Shown: positions 53,143 through 64,000 of the stretch, in pieces
How the letters are laid out: every line of letters begins with the position of its first letter
How positions within the stretch are numbered: position 1 is the stretch's first letter
Source: Venturia oleaginea
Lineage: Eukaryota > Ascomycota > Dothideomycetes > Venturiales > Venturiaceae
Reading direction: 5' to 3'
Assembly: GCA_013176395.1 (NCBI GenBank)
Contig: JABMLP010000014.1
Location: 930,001-994,000 of the forward strand
Length of the DNA: 64,000 nt
Translations under genes and position numbers: made by a program
Notes under the pieces: generated by a model
The model's database searches: none
Seen by the model: the letters and a program-made list of their open reading frames with translations, nothing else
Told to the model about the DNA's origin: nothing

Positions 53143-53730
53143 ATATGTCTACCTTGGAGTAGAGACCAAAACAGTGCATGCGAGGGAATGGCCAGTGATG
53201 TTAGTAGCTATCGTTCTAGACCATCAGTCACCTGTAGCCGTAGGATCAGCCACTGGATCCATCTCGCCTTCATCGACTTCGCGCGTTCTGTTGGAATCGA
53301 TTCAGGTGGGGTGGATCTAGTGGCTGATCCACAGGCTATGGGAGACTGGATCTGGATCACTGGCTTCGTGCACAGATGCTTTCTTTCCATTATCCTTGCT
53401 GATGAGACTCTTGACTTTATAAGGATGTGTCAGTGTCTGGCCGTCCTGTTGGTAGAGATCAAAGGGAGTGATGTGTGTATAGGCAATATTCGACGGGACA
53501 TTACAGAGTGCAACTTTTCTTTGGCTTCAAACTGACACTCGGGCATGTGATCGCATCTCGCCTCTATCCGTTCCACATGGCATGGATGAGGCCAAATCCG
53601 ATCTCATGTCTGAACGTCAGGCTGACAGAGACAGAACGGGTATTTCGCTTCGTTCACTAAACTCTCCACCTTCAAAATTGGGGTGGCCGGAACGCTGGAA
53701 CGATTCAGTAAAGCTTTGGAATTGGAGCTT
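53143..53730. other. Intergenic with a short hairpin
   Basis: No gene. GGATCAGCCACTGGATCCA (about 53245-53263) and GGATCTAGTGGCTGATCC (about 53314-53331) are inverted with a loop of about 50 bp; may be a MITE relic. Confidence 0.4.
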
Positions 53731-54222
53731 CTACCCTAACAACTTCCTCTCCCTAATCTCTGCAACCAAATCTTTCATCGCTTCGTCGCCATCCTCCGCC
53801 ATGGCTTCGAACGCGGAGAGATTCGCACGCAACCATTCCTGATCCTTTCCGGCTTCGGGGATCGGGAGACCGTGTTCATACCCACCTACGATATCTCCAT
53901 AGATAAGCACGCGGATATCATCGTGTCGAACCACTTCCTCCCATATCTTTGCCATTTCCTCAGCCAACTCGGTGAATAACTCCTTTGGTCTTTCTGCGCC
54001 GGCGCGGACGTGGGCTTCAAGGTAATTGTTGTCTTTGCCTTGGGTTGATTTCCCGGCGACGTAGGTTTCGATGCGAGAATGGTCGGCGTTTATGAAGCGA
54101 ACGTTTACGAACATTCGGGGCGTTGTGAATTTGGTGGAATGGAGTGTTGTGAGGGCGGTGGCGAGTTTGTCTTTTTTTGTGCTGGAGAGGGGGGTTGTGT
54201 GGGTTATTGTGTAGAGAGGCAT
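53731..54222 (-). CDS. Tautomerase-family protein (cis-3-chloroacrylic acid dehalogenase-like)
   Basis: 163 aa, single exon. Begins MPLYTITHTTPLS; after Met removal the N-terminal Pro is the catalytic base of the tautomerase superfamily. Two beta-alpha-beta units are readable (KDKLATALTTLHS.. and MFVNVRFINADHSRIETYVAG; then RPKELFTELAEEMAKIWEE and DIRVLIYGDIVGGYEHG). Length and the long C-terminal helix fit the fungal Tautomerase_3 / cis-CaaD-like group. Natural substrate unknown. The ATG at 54222 is fixed by the Pro-1 rule. Confidence 0.85.
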   Translation of the reverse strand: MPLYTITHTTPLSSTKKDKLATALTTLHSTKFTTPRMFVNVRFINADHSRIETYVAGKSTQGKDNNYLEAHVRAGAERPKELFTELAEEMAKIWEEVVRHDDIRVLIYGDIVGGYEHGLPIPEAGKDQEWLRANLSAFEAMAEDGDEAMKDLVAEIRERKLLG

Positions 54223-56596
54223 TTTGAGTTATTGACTGGTGTGAGATCTGTTGGCGGCGGTTGTGGTAGGATTCTTGGTGTGGTGTTTGAGGAAGTTGCA
54301 AGTCGTTGCTAGGTGATGAAGAATACTCCTAGGTTATGCGGAAAGAGGGAGGGATAAGGTGCGGGGTAGCTTGTATGACGTGACGTGATCGGCCTAGTGC
54401 TATTTCAGGTGCAATGAGACGTGGTCACAGCAACGAAGAGAAAGGAAAGAATTTGATGAGGCTAATGTCAGCCTTGTAACCTGCTTCGTCAGCGAGGCTG
54501 AACGCCGAACGGGAAATTGACCGTGATCCGTGCTGGCTGGATTTCTGGAGTAAAAGTTATTGACAAGGAGAGCGGGGGACTGTCATCACTCCACGAATGT
54601 CACCCCGGTCACCCACCCTGCTTAAGCAATGAACTCCCCACCGGAAAAGGGCCCTGAGTCGTCTGCACACGGGAAAAACTCGACGTCTCGAATGATCACG
54701 CTTCGCGTCACTCTCGATTACCATTTACTGAAGTCTCGGCCGGTGTCTGTATCCCAATTGCGTTGGCAACAGGGCTTTGGCGTTTCCCAACTCACGAATC
54801 GGCAAAGGTACAGCCTGGACGAAACTCCTCGATTTTCTGCATCAATTTCCGCGGACAAGGGAATGTGATAAAGAAATGGCGGGTCCAGATGATCGACTCA
54901 ATTCCTCGGAGCCGTTATATGCAGATGAGCTGGAGGATTTCGAACTCACGGTATTGCTAATGTTGCAAAATTCAAGACCGATGTGAATGGATCCCTGGAC
55001 AGTCTGACTCTCAAATTTCCTCAGAGAGACTGGTTTTGGTGCGAGGATCGTAACTTATTCTCGAAGCGTTTGTTATAAGATCTTGATTTTTGCCAGCGCC
55101 GGCGTCTAGCTTTGTCACGGAGTGAAGAAAAACTCATCTATTACCTCCCAAGTGGTTACTAGAGGACTATTCGAGGCAATGAGGTTACTTAACGACAAGG
55201 TAACCTTGCAACGATGTGAATCGGCAAGGTTCTTGACTTGTTTATAATAAAGCAAAGAATCTGTACCAATTCAGCCATCGAACTACTTTGACGAAATAAA
55301 AATTCGAGCATCTCTGCAAATCAAGATACCTTCAAGTAGGCCACTCCATTATTCTCCTTGATATACCCGGGTGCGAAATTTATGCCCGCATCGAAGAATT
55401 TTTGACAAACAGAATTTCTCGAACTGCCGGAAATTCATCGATGTCCAGTTCGTAGTGAGAGATTTCAGGGAAGATAGAGTGTTGAGGAGTTGAAGGTTTG
55501 ATAACCCGCGTGCCTCACAGTCTCTGGCTTCAACGACTTCAGTATTGCTACGCTAAATCAACCAGCCCCCTCGATAAATCAGTTTCTGAATTCCCAAGAG
55601 AAGTGGCAGAAAAACCTCAATCCCTCCTACGATTTCTCAGGTTGCCGAAGACGTAGCCCGAATAGATATTTCAAAAGCTCTAGAAGTAGATACCGAAGTA
55701 CCTCACCCATCCGAACTCTAGCTCTCCTCCAAGTTCTCAACATGTCGACGATGCAGCGAAATCTGATCCGGCAAAGGCGTCAGAAGCAGTCATTGACTCT
55801 ACTGACTATTCCAAAACCTTATACCCTCCCACGAGCTCTCGACATGCCGACTACACACCCGAAACAGAAATAGTCACCTAATGTGCCACCAGAACACTCA
55901 ATCATCCTTCAAACTACCTGCCCTTGGAAGACACTTCGTCGATGCCAGGAAACAATTGGCGCTGCTTGAAAACACCGTGACGTCGCTGAACGTTGATCCT
56001 CAGATATTGTCGCACACTGAGACGATGACTCGTGTATCATCGAATGAGGTTAGAAATTGTTGTCTCCTGAAAGTCGAAGGCATCCCGAAGGCCCGATATC
56101 AGGGAGCCATGTCTTAGCGAAAGCTTGATGGTGAACGGTCATCGGTGCGTTCATGTATATGAAGCAGCAGCAATTTAGACGCGTGTACGCCCCAGTTCGC
56201 CGTCAGCTCGAACGAGGCGCATGGGTTCAGGGAGTCAAGACTCAAGAGTCCAAAGAAACTGTCGGCTCCTGACGAATTATGACGCAGGGTCTGGTTGAGT
56301 CGGAAGACGCGCTGATCGACGTGAACATCTCAGAACGTTTGATGAACGCCACCGATCATCTACAGAACATTCGATGGGGAAGTTCCGAAGTGGCCTCAAT
56401 AATAATGCTGAGCGTACTGCGAAAGCTGCCATTATGATATACTAGACATGCCGGTATGGACAAGAGCAAATTCTAACAGAATGCTGCCTAAATTTAATAT
56501 TCAAGTTGTCAGGAACTCCTTCGCTCAAAGAATTGCTGCCCCGTATTAATCCAATGCTATCATTGCCATACTACTTCGTTATCCTTCCGAGTTCAC
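54223..56596. other. Gene-poor 2.4-kb stretch
   Basis: Only short open frames (54629-54868; 55881-56117 with 78 codons), none recognised. Codon use is not gene-like and stops are frequent. A TGTCACGGAGTG at about 55115 recalls LTR ends, but no partner was found. Old repeats or decayed genes are possible. Confidence 0.4.
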
Positions 56597-57186
56597 TCAA
56601 TGCTGAACCTTGTGGTCTCCTACAGCATCTTGATATGTAGGTGGTGGTACGTCAGGATTGGAGCTGCTGCCCTCGCCAGATGCGCTGTCTGCTGGAGGGG
56701 CTGTAGTTGCCTGCGGTGATGGCGCTTGCCGTTTCTTGCCTGACTTTGGCTGTGGTTTATGAAATGCGTTCGCCGTTCCTCCTTGCTGTCCTGGAAACTG
56801 CGATCGAGGCGCCACGCCACCGTAGCCGCCTTGTGGTTGTGTGGACACGTAGTAGACTACGTGTGTCTCGCCATCGTTCACGCGCTCGTAGCCGGGGTCT
56901 GGGTTGGACGATACGATGTACTGAACGTGGTGTTAGCACGGCGCATGAGGAGTGACGCCAGGATTATGTACCCAGGCGTGTATGAGACCCGGGAGGAATC
57001 CGAGGCAGCAGAGAGCAATGTTGATGAGGGAATCACAACTGCAAATGCCCTTTTTGACCCATACTATCAATGTCTATTAGTATTAAGCCTCGTTATATTA
57101 TGCTGGTGCCTGAAAGGATTCGCACCTGCGATGGGGGGGAAGAGGATGGCAAGTAGACAAAGGAACAGATCAGGTCCGTCGCACAT
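56597..57186 (-). CDS. PMP3/UPF0057 family small membrane protein, 3 exons
   Basis: Plasma-membrane proteolipid of the Pmp3/RCI2 family, linked in yeast to membrane potential and salt tolerance. Exons 57126-57186, 56972-57063 and 56597-56920, introns 62 and 51 nt (second with GCTAAC branch and TTCAG). Spliced product 158 aa. Residues 1-51 are the two-helix Pmp3 core: CDGPDLFLCLLAILFPPIAV, then GICSCDSLINIALCCLG, LPGLIHAWYIV. The rest is a hydrophilic tail rich in Gly, Gln and Pro with PPPTYQDAV (a PPxY motif) near the end, a likely ubiquitin-ligase docking site. Such tails are typical of filamentous-fungal members; yeast Pmp3 lacks one. Confidence 0.88.
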
Positions 57187-58984
57187 GGTGGAAAGTATTG
57201 TAAGTGCAGTAGTTGTTTGATAGGGAAGATGGAAGGCGTAGTGGTATCTTTGTAGGCAGAAGACGAGATGATGCTGAATGCGGGTGGTCACGGTGGTGTG
57301 AAGGTTCGAGGGATGACGAAGGGTGGCGCAGCAAAAGAGAAGGGTCGACACTACGCCACAATACATCGTCACTATTGTTTACTCCATTCATACCGCTCTT
57401 GTCTCCTCGCACTTCACTCTTCCTCCTTCACAGACACTCGTCCCTAAGGGCATCACGAACGTACCAGGAACTTTAAGGGCTTTCGCACTTGATATCAACA
57501 TCACACTTCGACATACGACAACTCATCCACGATTGCTACATCCGCCTGAGCCGTCCATTGAGCATTGTCGCGTGACGCGTCCAACATCATTGCACGAAAG
57601 CTTCCCAATCCATGGAACATTCTATCAAGCATCCTTTACTCTCTCAATGATCGCCACTTAGAGGCCGGACTCACCCGCACCCAAGCAATTGTCACCGGTA
57701 CAACCTTACGCCGCGAGACCAAGATGCAGGATGCTCGGCGTGAAAAGCTTGCCAATCACGTTGCCATCCGAGCTTATCCAAATGCTTAGCCAATAGCGGA
57801 TAACAGCGTTCCAAATCTCCCTGATGTTTAAGGGCTTGTTTTCCTTCGCCTTGTTTGCTTTCGCTCTCTGAACTAGCAGAACTTCCTCGTCTGAACGCTC
57901 TATATCTATGGCAGCTGTGTTAGGGTGGAAATATCCATCCCTCGACGCGGCAGCTTTGCCAGCAGGACTTGTGACCGTTGCACAATATTTTCGGCGACTC
58001 CCATATTGCTTCACCATGCTGCTATTAGATGAAACCCTACGAAACTCGATTCAGCCGTGCCTGATCAGGACTAGCGTCCAAACATATACTCAGCCTCACA
58101 CCGTCAAATTGTTTCTCTCACACGGCCAAACAGAGCAGTTACGCGCTACGTCATTCTCGAACAGCACTTGAACTGCGTCATTGCGCGATGGCGAGATAAG
58201 AATCCAGCACGAGTAGGCTTTTTCTCGCGAGGTCTTTCACAACACCGCAAGTTGTCGTCCTATGCCTCGGATTTATTCGCGCGGCTGTCGCACAGCCTAT
58301 CCTCGTACAGTACTACCGGGGGCGACAAGCCAAGTTTTGTTTATATGAGGCAGCCCATGAGCCACACTTCTCGCAGGCCACGACGACTGCTCGATTGTCC
58401 AGGTAAATTCGCAATCCACTGTCTAGAATTTTCAGTGCAATGATGGTGATCTGCCAGCATTAACGGTACGTACGAGTACATTCACCGACAGACCACGCGT
58501 TGCCGAGCAAGGCTCAAGCCTGGATATTGTGGGGGATCCGTTGTATAACGGGCGGCGCGGAGACAGATTCGTAATCTGGGGAAGGAAAATCTTCCGACTA
58601 CAAGGACTATACCCTTACAGGCGACACAATTCAATTTGAACATCGTGACAATTACATTGCGACTAAAGTATAGATTGGCTACGCGAGGTCGCATTCGGCT
58701 CCTAGACCTTTTTGAGGCTTGGAGGGACCGCAACTTTGGAAAAGCGAGTCAATAATCCGGGCTTGGGACTTTCTAGGCTATTGCTATTTGTTCCACGGAT
58801 ATTGGTCGGTGATAAGAGAAAGCTGGTATATAGGATATCTGTAGCGCTTCAATACTATCCAGCTTGTTTTCAATAAGATTCCTTTACCCGCCATTTTTGC
58901 CACGTCAATCGTTCTTTTGCCAGCCAGTCTGCTCCCCCGTTGATCGGTCTTACACGCTCATTAATTCTTTTTCCGACGTTCATC
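57187..58984. other. Intergenic between PMP3-like gene and cutinase
   Basis: Left part is the promoter of the PMP3-like gene. A 103-codon minus ORF (57706-58017) and a few shorter frames have no known likeness. GGTATATAGG at about 58825-58834, 155 bp before the cutinase ATG, is a fair TATA box. Confidence 0.4.
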
Positions 58985-59966
58985 ATGAAGGCTTCGGTGG
59001 TTCTCTCATTAGTCTCTGTCGCTGTTGCGGCTCCGGCAGTCGACATTGAAAAGCGACAAATGACCATGACTGCCAATGAGCTCACCAAAGGCTCTTGCAA
59101 AGACGTTACATTCATTTGGGTTCGCGGTACTACCGAACTTGGTAACTTGGTATGTCTCTTTCTTTTTCCATTTTGATCGACCTCTACAGTATTAACAGAC
59201 AATACAGGGCGAATTTGTCGGAGGCCGACTCGTTCCAGAATTGAGGAAAGTCTTCCCATCGCTTGCAGTAGAAGGAGTAACCTACGGGGCTGGTGTCCCA
59301 GGTAATTTCATGCCCGGCGGAGGAGATCCCTCAGGTATCAAGGAAGCAACAAAAGACTACAACCTCGCCGCTTCCAAGTGCCCAAAGACAGCCATTATCG
59401 GAGGAGGATATTCCCAGGGAGCTGCCATCACCCACCGTGCCATTGAGGCTCTCTCCGAAAGTGTCAAGGCACGCATTGCCGGTATTACCTTGTACGGCGA
59501 CACCCAATTCTACCAGGACAAGGGTCAAATCAAGAAATTCCCAAAGGAAAGAGTCAAGACTTTTTGCAATGGATATCAAGAGCTCAAGAGTTATTCCAGC
59601 GACGGTGTCTGCAATGGTCTTTTGATGGTCAACTACGGACACATGTCCTACGGCGACAGCATGAAACCAGGTGCCCAATGGTTGAAATCCCAAGTCGATA
59701 GATTCAAGTCGTCAAGCTCAAGCTCAGACTCAAGCTCCAGCGACGAAACAACATCTACGGAAAAGAAAAAGGGCAAGCCGGCAAAGGGATCAAAGCCATC
59801 ATCTAAAATTTTATCCGTGGTTGAGGGCGCGGCTGGTGTTGCGGCGGCGGAGGCGGAACCGGCTCCTGTTGCGCCTGCGGTTGATGCTGTGCGGGTTGAG
59901 CAGTTGTCCAAGACGTTGGATCAGGCTAAGGAAGAGGCTGTGCCTATTGTTGGCACCGGCGTGTAA
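58985..59966 (+). CDS. Secreted cutinase
   Basis: Serine esterase that cleaves cutin polyester; acts outside the cell, often on plant surfaces. Exons 58985-59149 and 59208-59966 with a 58-nt intron (GTATGT..ACAG); 307 aa. Signal peptide about 1-17, then a Kex2-like KR at 24-25. Catalytic Ser in GGGYSQGAA, Asp in SSDGVCNG, His in NYGHMSYG. Four core cysteines (SCKD, SKCPK, TFCNG, GVCNG) can form the two usual disulfides. Oxyanion region at WVRGTTELGN. Odd: after the catalytic domain (about residue 215) comes an 85-residue tail with a Ser run, a Lys-rich stretch and an Ala/Pro-rich end, absent from classical 210-230 aa cutinases. Confidence 0.92.
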
Positions 59967-61649
59967 TCGTGGGAGATCACCGGGATTTCAAAGCATTTTA
60001 AATAGCATTTAGAAATCGTGTAATCTACGTCTTCGAATATATATTAATTTTCTTCCAGGGTTTATCCTCCTCCATGTTCTTCTAGAAGACATTCCCCACA
60101 AATGTGCAAACTTTTAATAGTAGGGCGCGATGACGTTATGGCGATACGAGTGATTGAAACTCGATCGATTGGCCTGAATAGGTTTTCGGTCGGTATTGTT
60201 GCATATTTTTTTACTGTGAGCATTATTGTATCCTGTAAAAAATGAGATAAGGAAGTCGAATTCGCATTCAATACCTATTGTAGTCATAGTTCCGCGTATT
60301 CCGTGGCATGGTTTACAGAGAAGCTTATAGTTTCAATTGTTGAAAGAATACCTTTCCGGCGAGTTGCGGTAGGACTGTTCCCTGCTACTTTTCCGTTCTC
60401 TCTTCTCTGGCAGCAAGTATCTCACCATATCGAAAAACTTCTACTCGCCCATTGTCCAGGATTTGGAACTCTGTTGACTTAGGACATCTGGGGTTAGAAC
60501 GAGGTGGACTTAGCGTAGTATCTCGAGAGATTCAATAGTGCCTCGTATCCAGACTAGCCTCGTATTCGTATAGTAGTCGTTCATTCAGGGATAACAAGCG
60601 AATCAGACCTGGAGCTTTAGTGGAGACTCGTAAGGCTTCGGAGAAGACATCCACGGAGCGAGCGACCATTCCGGTGTATCGTTCTTGGCTATATAACTCA
60701 TTGTGGACCCTTTCACGTCGCGTATACTCGTAAAAATAATGGTTGGTGAAGCAAGCTAAATAAGAGCCCCTGTGAGATCTCGGCGATATATGGCTACGAC
60801 TCCCAATCGACAATGGGGAATGTCGGAGCCATCTTTCGTTTGCGTTTACTTTGCGATTCCTGGGCTGGTGGGTTTGCTGGTCGGTTTGTTCCGAGATTCT
60901 GGGAGCAGAGTGTCAGTGAACCCCTTGAACGAACTTCATCGCCGCATACAGAAGCAATGAGCTCGTGTTCATCTAGGACAGCATCAACACAGGCACCACC
61001 TCTTGTGTCCTTTAATTCTAGATGCAACGGCAACCATAGCCTCGAGTGTTCGAAATCCATTCACACCTCCAGCATTGGCAGGATGAAACACAATATGCAC
61101 ACATGGTTCATGTTCGAAGCCGGCTTGACGAGGCTGTGCAATCGATCTTGCAGTTGTTAAGTGTCCTGTTTATCTGCCTAAGCAGATGTTCTTTCGGTCA
61201 TCTGGCAGTAGCAGTTCGTAGCACAATTTCAATGCCAGAACGGTCTGCTGGACGTTAATAAGAAGGATGAAGATATACGATCCGACTTAAAGAAGAAACA
61301 GAATCTCGGTCAAAAGATGAAGGAGGGGCAGTCAACGATTAGGATAAGAAGCCACGGTAGACCTTTGTTTTTGTCCTAGCAAATCTCAACTTCGCCTATC
61401 AGTTTCCTGCTGAAGATATCCCCCGTCTTAAAAGAACATTTTTAGAATTGATCTGCCCGAGAAATTGCCCCATCTCATCGTGTCCAGCAGAGCATCTCAC
61501 AGACTTTGCCCCTCCTTGACACGCATGTTCCCAACGTGATGGAGACATCCCTTACCAACCATGGCTACTATGTCCTCTATTCCCAGCTCTTTTTATTCAT
61601 CATTCAATTCCATAGCCATTTTATCTACTCGCCAACTCTGTAATCGGTC
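59967..61649. other. Gene-poor stretch after cutinase
   Basis: Contains the cutinase 3' UTR (AT-rich to about 60060). ORFs at 60532-60813 (minus), 60794-61060 (minus) and 60813-61160 (plus) overlap in conflicting frames and are not recognised. I see no gene I can support. Confidence 0.4.
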
Positions 61650-63340
61650 TATCTTACAGCAACGGACCCCCACCTCTCAGCTTTCGAACAGACTCGACAT
61701 CTCGATATGGTAACGCGACCGATGATTTCAGCTGTTGGCCTGTCTTTCGAACGGAAAGCTACTGGTGGCTTTACAATTATAACCTCCTGACCAGAGGGGC
61801 TCTATTTCCAACGGAGGCCCTCCAAGATTCTAATTACTATGCCAGTTACTCCTTGTACAGGACCCGGGGCTACGGCGACTGGTCGGAAAAGGCCAACTTG
61901 CTTACTGTCACTTACAATGAAGACGTATGCGCTGATCTGTCGGGCACTGCCTAGACTCTAGACCAGGTGACAACAGGGTTCAATGGCACGACAGCATCTG
62001 GAAGCTGTATCAATGGAGTCAACGTTGCCTGCAGGTGGACTTCAACTGGCCAGCCCCCCAGCTTGTCGCATCAGCGTGCGAATGCAAGCGGCCTTGACTT
62101 TGGCAGCCGCTCTCATCATTAAAGCTGCGTATATGCTGTTGTAGAAACTTCACCAAAGAAACCATCTCAAAACCAAGTGCTTGACATTGCTGCGGCGGCA
62201 TTGAATCCAGAGCTTCAGATTTCTAATGAATGTCTCGTCAACGCTGGGGAAGCGTACCGCAAACTGCGAGTCAACCGTTATTTCTTCGGCAGGAGACGAA
62301 CTTGACCACTGCCAGAAATGTACGAAGCATAACAAACACAATTTAGCCATCGGCTTGGGCCATCCTGTTGTGGCGACTAGGTAAAAGAAATCGCTCATAT
62401 CTAACCTCGGATTCACAGTCGTGATACAAATCATCATGCTTGCCTTCTGCTATTTTGTCATGCTGGGAGTATCCTTGGCTATTGCCGCCCTTGCTGGAGG
62501 CGCGCAGAGCAGCTTCCAAAAAGAATGTCGGGTGAGGAATACCGATTGAAAAATCAATCATGTTGACAGAGCCGGATACAACGACTGCATGAAAGGCGCT
62601 GCCATATCTCCTCCTTGTCTACAGCCTCACATTGATCAGTATGGAACATGCTTGGGGTCTTTCGAATCGACCCGACAAAGGCTTCGGTGTACCATTTTCA
62701 AGGGCCGTGGATTTGCCGAGTAGTACCTCCTTCAGCTCCCAAGAGAGTTCTGTTCCCATTGATGGGAACAGAGCGATGATGCATTGGCTACTGGGACAAG
62801 CGACTGCAACGAAAGAATGGGTGCGGGACAATTCTAGAAATAGTACGCTTGGTATCAGGGGCAATTTCTCGTCAAGGTATGAAGTAAGTCAACTCTTTCC
62901 CACCGTTCAACTGTTCGTGGATCCAACCCTCGCCTTCGTACACAACTCATTCAGTTCCGAATTCAATTGGATCTCTTTGGCAATATTCCGAGATTGGGCA
63001 GCCGGAGACTGATCAGTTTTAATCTTGAACCGAGTAGCTTCAAGGCTACGGTGATGCACAAAAATCTATAGCAGGAGAATGAATGGGCTACAACATGCCA
63101 CTTTGATCAATGCTGACTTCTTACAGGTGGTTTACGCTGCTTACCCAGTTTGGCTGACTACACTTTTGATGCTTGCCATGGCATCAATGTGCGCTGGTAT
63201 GCTTTCTCGTTCTCACGCCAGGGTTATACGCCTCAGATGTATGAATCAATTCGTGTTTTGTGCGCCAGTACCATGGAGATGACATCGAAATCGTTTCCGA
63301 GTGAAGGCATCATGCGGGGAGATCGTAAGTGCAAATCTCA
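61650..63340 (+). pseudogene. Decayed gene for a membrane protein of unknown function
   Basis: Exon-like segments on the plus strand: 61650-62118 (NATDDFSCWPVFRTESYWW; one TAG at 61952-61954; many Asn-glycosylation sites), about 62430-62535 (CYFVMLGVSLAIAALAGG, a membrane helix) and about 63120-63340 (YPVWLTTLLMLAMASMCAGM, another helix). Acceptors and donors (GTGAGG..GACAG at 62527-62573) are visible, but frames do not join cleanly and stops occur. Looks like an extracellular domain plus membrane helices, now broken. Family not identified. Confidence 0.35.
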
Positions 63341-63348
63341 TGATGGAT

Positions 63349-63557
63349 GTTGATGGCATGACTAACGATTGATGCCAGTGGGAGAGACGTGTTGAAGTAT
63401 GAAAGTTGAGTAACAAGTGTATTGAGGGTGAGATCCGGAGGATCTCAGCTATATAGTAATACACTAAGCCCAATTGGGCAGTAAACAAACTCCAGTGACA
63501 GAGAGTAGCCACGCTGGCGCAGGTGGAGGCAATAGCATGAGGATACTCCTTCCAACA
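63349..63557 (-). repeat. Copia-2 3' LTR
   Basis: 209 bp, TGTTGGAAGG to GCCATCAACA on the minus strand, with CTATATAG near 63451-63458 and the palindrome GATCCGGAGGATC. Confidence 0.75.
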
Positions 63558-63606
63558 GTCCCCCGAATCCGAACGATGTTCCTCCCATCAGTGCCAGTCC
63601 CCCCAT

Positions 63607-64000
63607 TCATGGCGCAGTAGTTGCACAAATACGGCCTCGGAGGTTATCCAGGAGGGGTCGTGGTAGTGATTTAGTACCAATGTCGGCGAGGTTGTCAGCG
63701 GAGCAGACATGCTCGATGGCGTAGTCACCCAGGACGAATCGCTCCCGGACGAAGTGGTAGTGAACGTTGATATGTTTAGAACGATTGCTGATCCTGTGGT
63801 CCTTGATGAGCGACAGGGCGGGCTCGTTGTCAAAATCCACCCCAGGACGTTGTGAGAAGCCTTGTGCCACCAGGCGGGCTTTGCGCTTGACGACCTTTCC
63901 ATGCTCGTCGCGCTTGATGTCAAAGACCCAGCGTGTGCCAACGAGCTTGAGGTTTGGCGGAGGATTGTGTTCCATCACCCATGTGCCATTGTCACGATGT
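63607..64000 (-). pseudogene. Copia-2 Pol with RT start fused to RNase H end
   Basis: Open from the window edge. Reads the start of copia RT (LVGTRWVFDIKRDEHGK, KARLVAQGFSQRPGVDF) and then directly the RNase H end (NEPALSLIKDHRISN, KHINVHYHFVRE, ADNLADIGTKSLPRP). Some 500-600 residues of RT and RNase H, including the YVDD site, are deleted without breaking the frame. Not functional. Confidence 0.85.

Larger units (their letters stand above)
63349..64000 (-). mobile_element. Copia-2: 3' end of a Ty1/copia element, internally deleted
   Basis: LTR 63349-63557 and the pol end 63607-64000 on the minus strand; the rest lies beyond the window. Polypurine tract GATTCGGGGGGAC precedes the LTR. Confidence 0.8.

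Noticed and set aside
55110..55150. LTR-like TGTCACGGAGTG
   Set aside because: Only about 12 bp match LTR termini, and no matching end or duplication was found.
57706..58017. 103-codon minus-strand ORF near the cutinase
   Set aside because: No signal, domain or splice evidence, and conflicting ORFs on the other strand.

Overview
The window is nuclear DNA of a filamentous ascomycete (Pezizomycotina). The evidence is short introns (about 46 to 62 nt, GT..AG, some with a visible CTAAC-like branch point), Ty3/gypsy chromoviruses, Fot1/pogo-like and Mutator-like transposons, a HET-domain gene and a secreted cutinase. A plant-associated leotiomycete would fit, but that is a guess and I did not fix the species.

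Layout. 605-3989: a six-exon gene for a CSC1/RSN1-type stress-gated cation channel. About 4.7-40.1 kb: a repeat island in which transposons sit inside one another, with one host gene (aldo-keto reductase, 15852-17078) and one small secreted-protein ORF (13890-14204) left in it. 40.4-42.3 kb: a broken HET-domain gene. 42.7-59.97 kb: host genes in unique sequence, namely ESF1 (rRNA processing), a secreted MGH1-like glycosidase, an EF-hand external NADH dehydrogenase, pantoate-beta-alanine ligase, a tautomerase-family enzyme, a PMP3-like membrane protein and a cutinase. 60-63.3 kb: gene-poor sequence with remnants of a membrane-protein gene. 63.35-64 kb: the 3' end of a copia element on the minus strand, running out of the window.

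The repeat island can be read as a history, because many insertions keep both the target duplication and the interrupted frame. Gypsy-1 (7436-13849, minus; 5-bp duplication GTCCT) carries a solo LTR in gag (13093-13386; CTGAG). Gypsy-2 (17279-22857, plus; CCGTT) has two 176-bp LTRs that read identical and an intact 1374-codon pol frame, so it is young; it sits in a MITE-like inverted-repeat element. Gypsy-4 (about 23871-30374, plus) has lost its 5' end to a copia fragment, has a solo LTR in its reverse transcriptase (25680-26011; CAGGG) and a Fot1-like element in its 3' LTR (29027-30162; TA). Gypsy-5 is a minus-strand gag/protease remnant. Gypsy-3 (about 33.3-40.1 kb, plus) has an inverted gag duplication plus a solo LTR near its start, a 695-bp solo LTR in its integrase (37841-38535; CAACG), and an extra ORF after pol.

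Three points stand out. Gypsy-2 and Gypsy-1 each have, just after the 5' LTR, an 11-nt or 10-nt segment complementary to a stretch inside their own LTR, which points to Tf1-like self-primed reverse transcription. All three DNA transposons are core-deleted: they keep terminal repeats and the end domains of the transposase but lack the catalytic middle. The flush hairpin of duplicated gag next to a solo LTR, and the post-pol ORF of Gypsy-3, are not explained by standard element structure.
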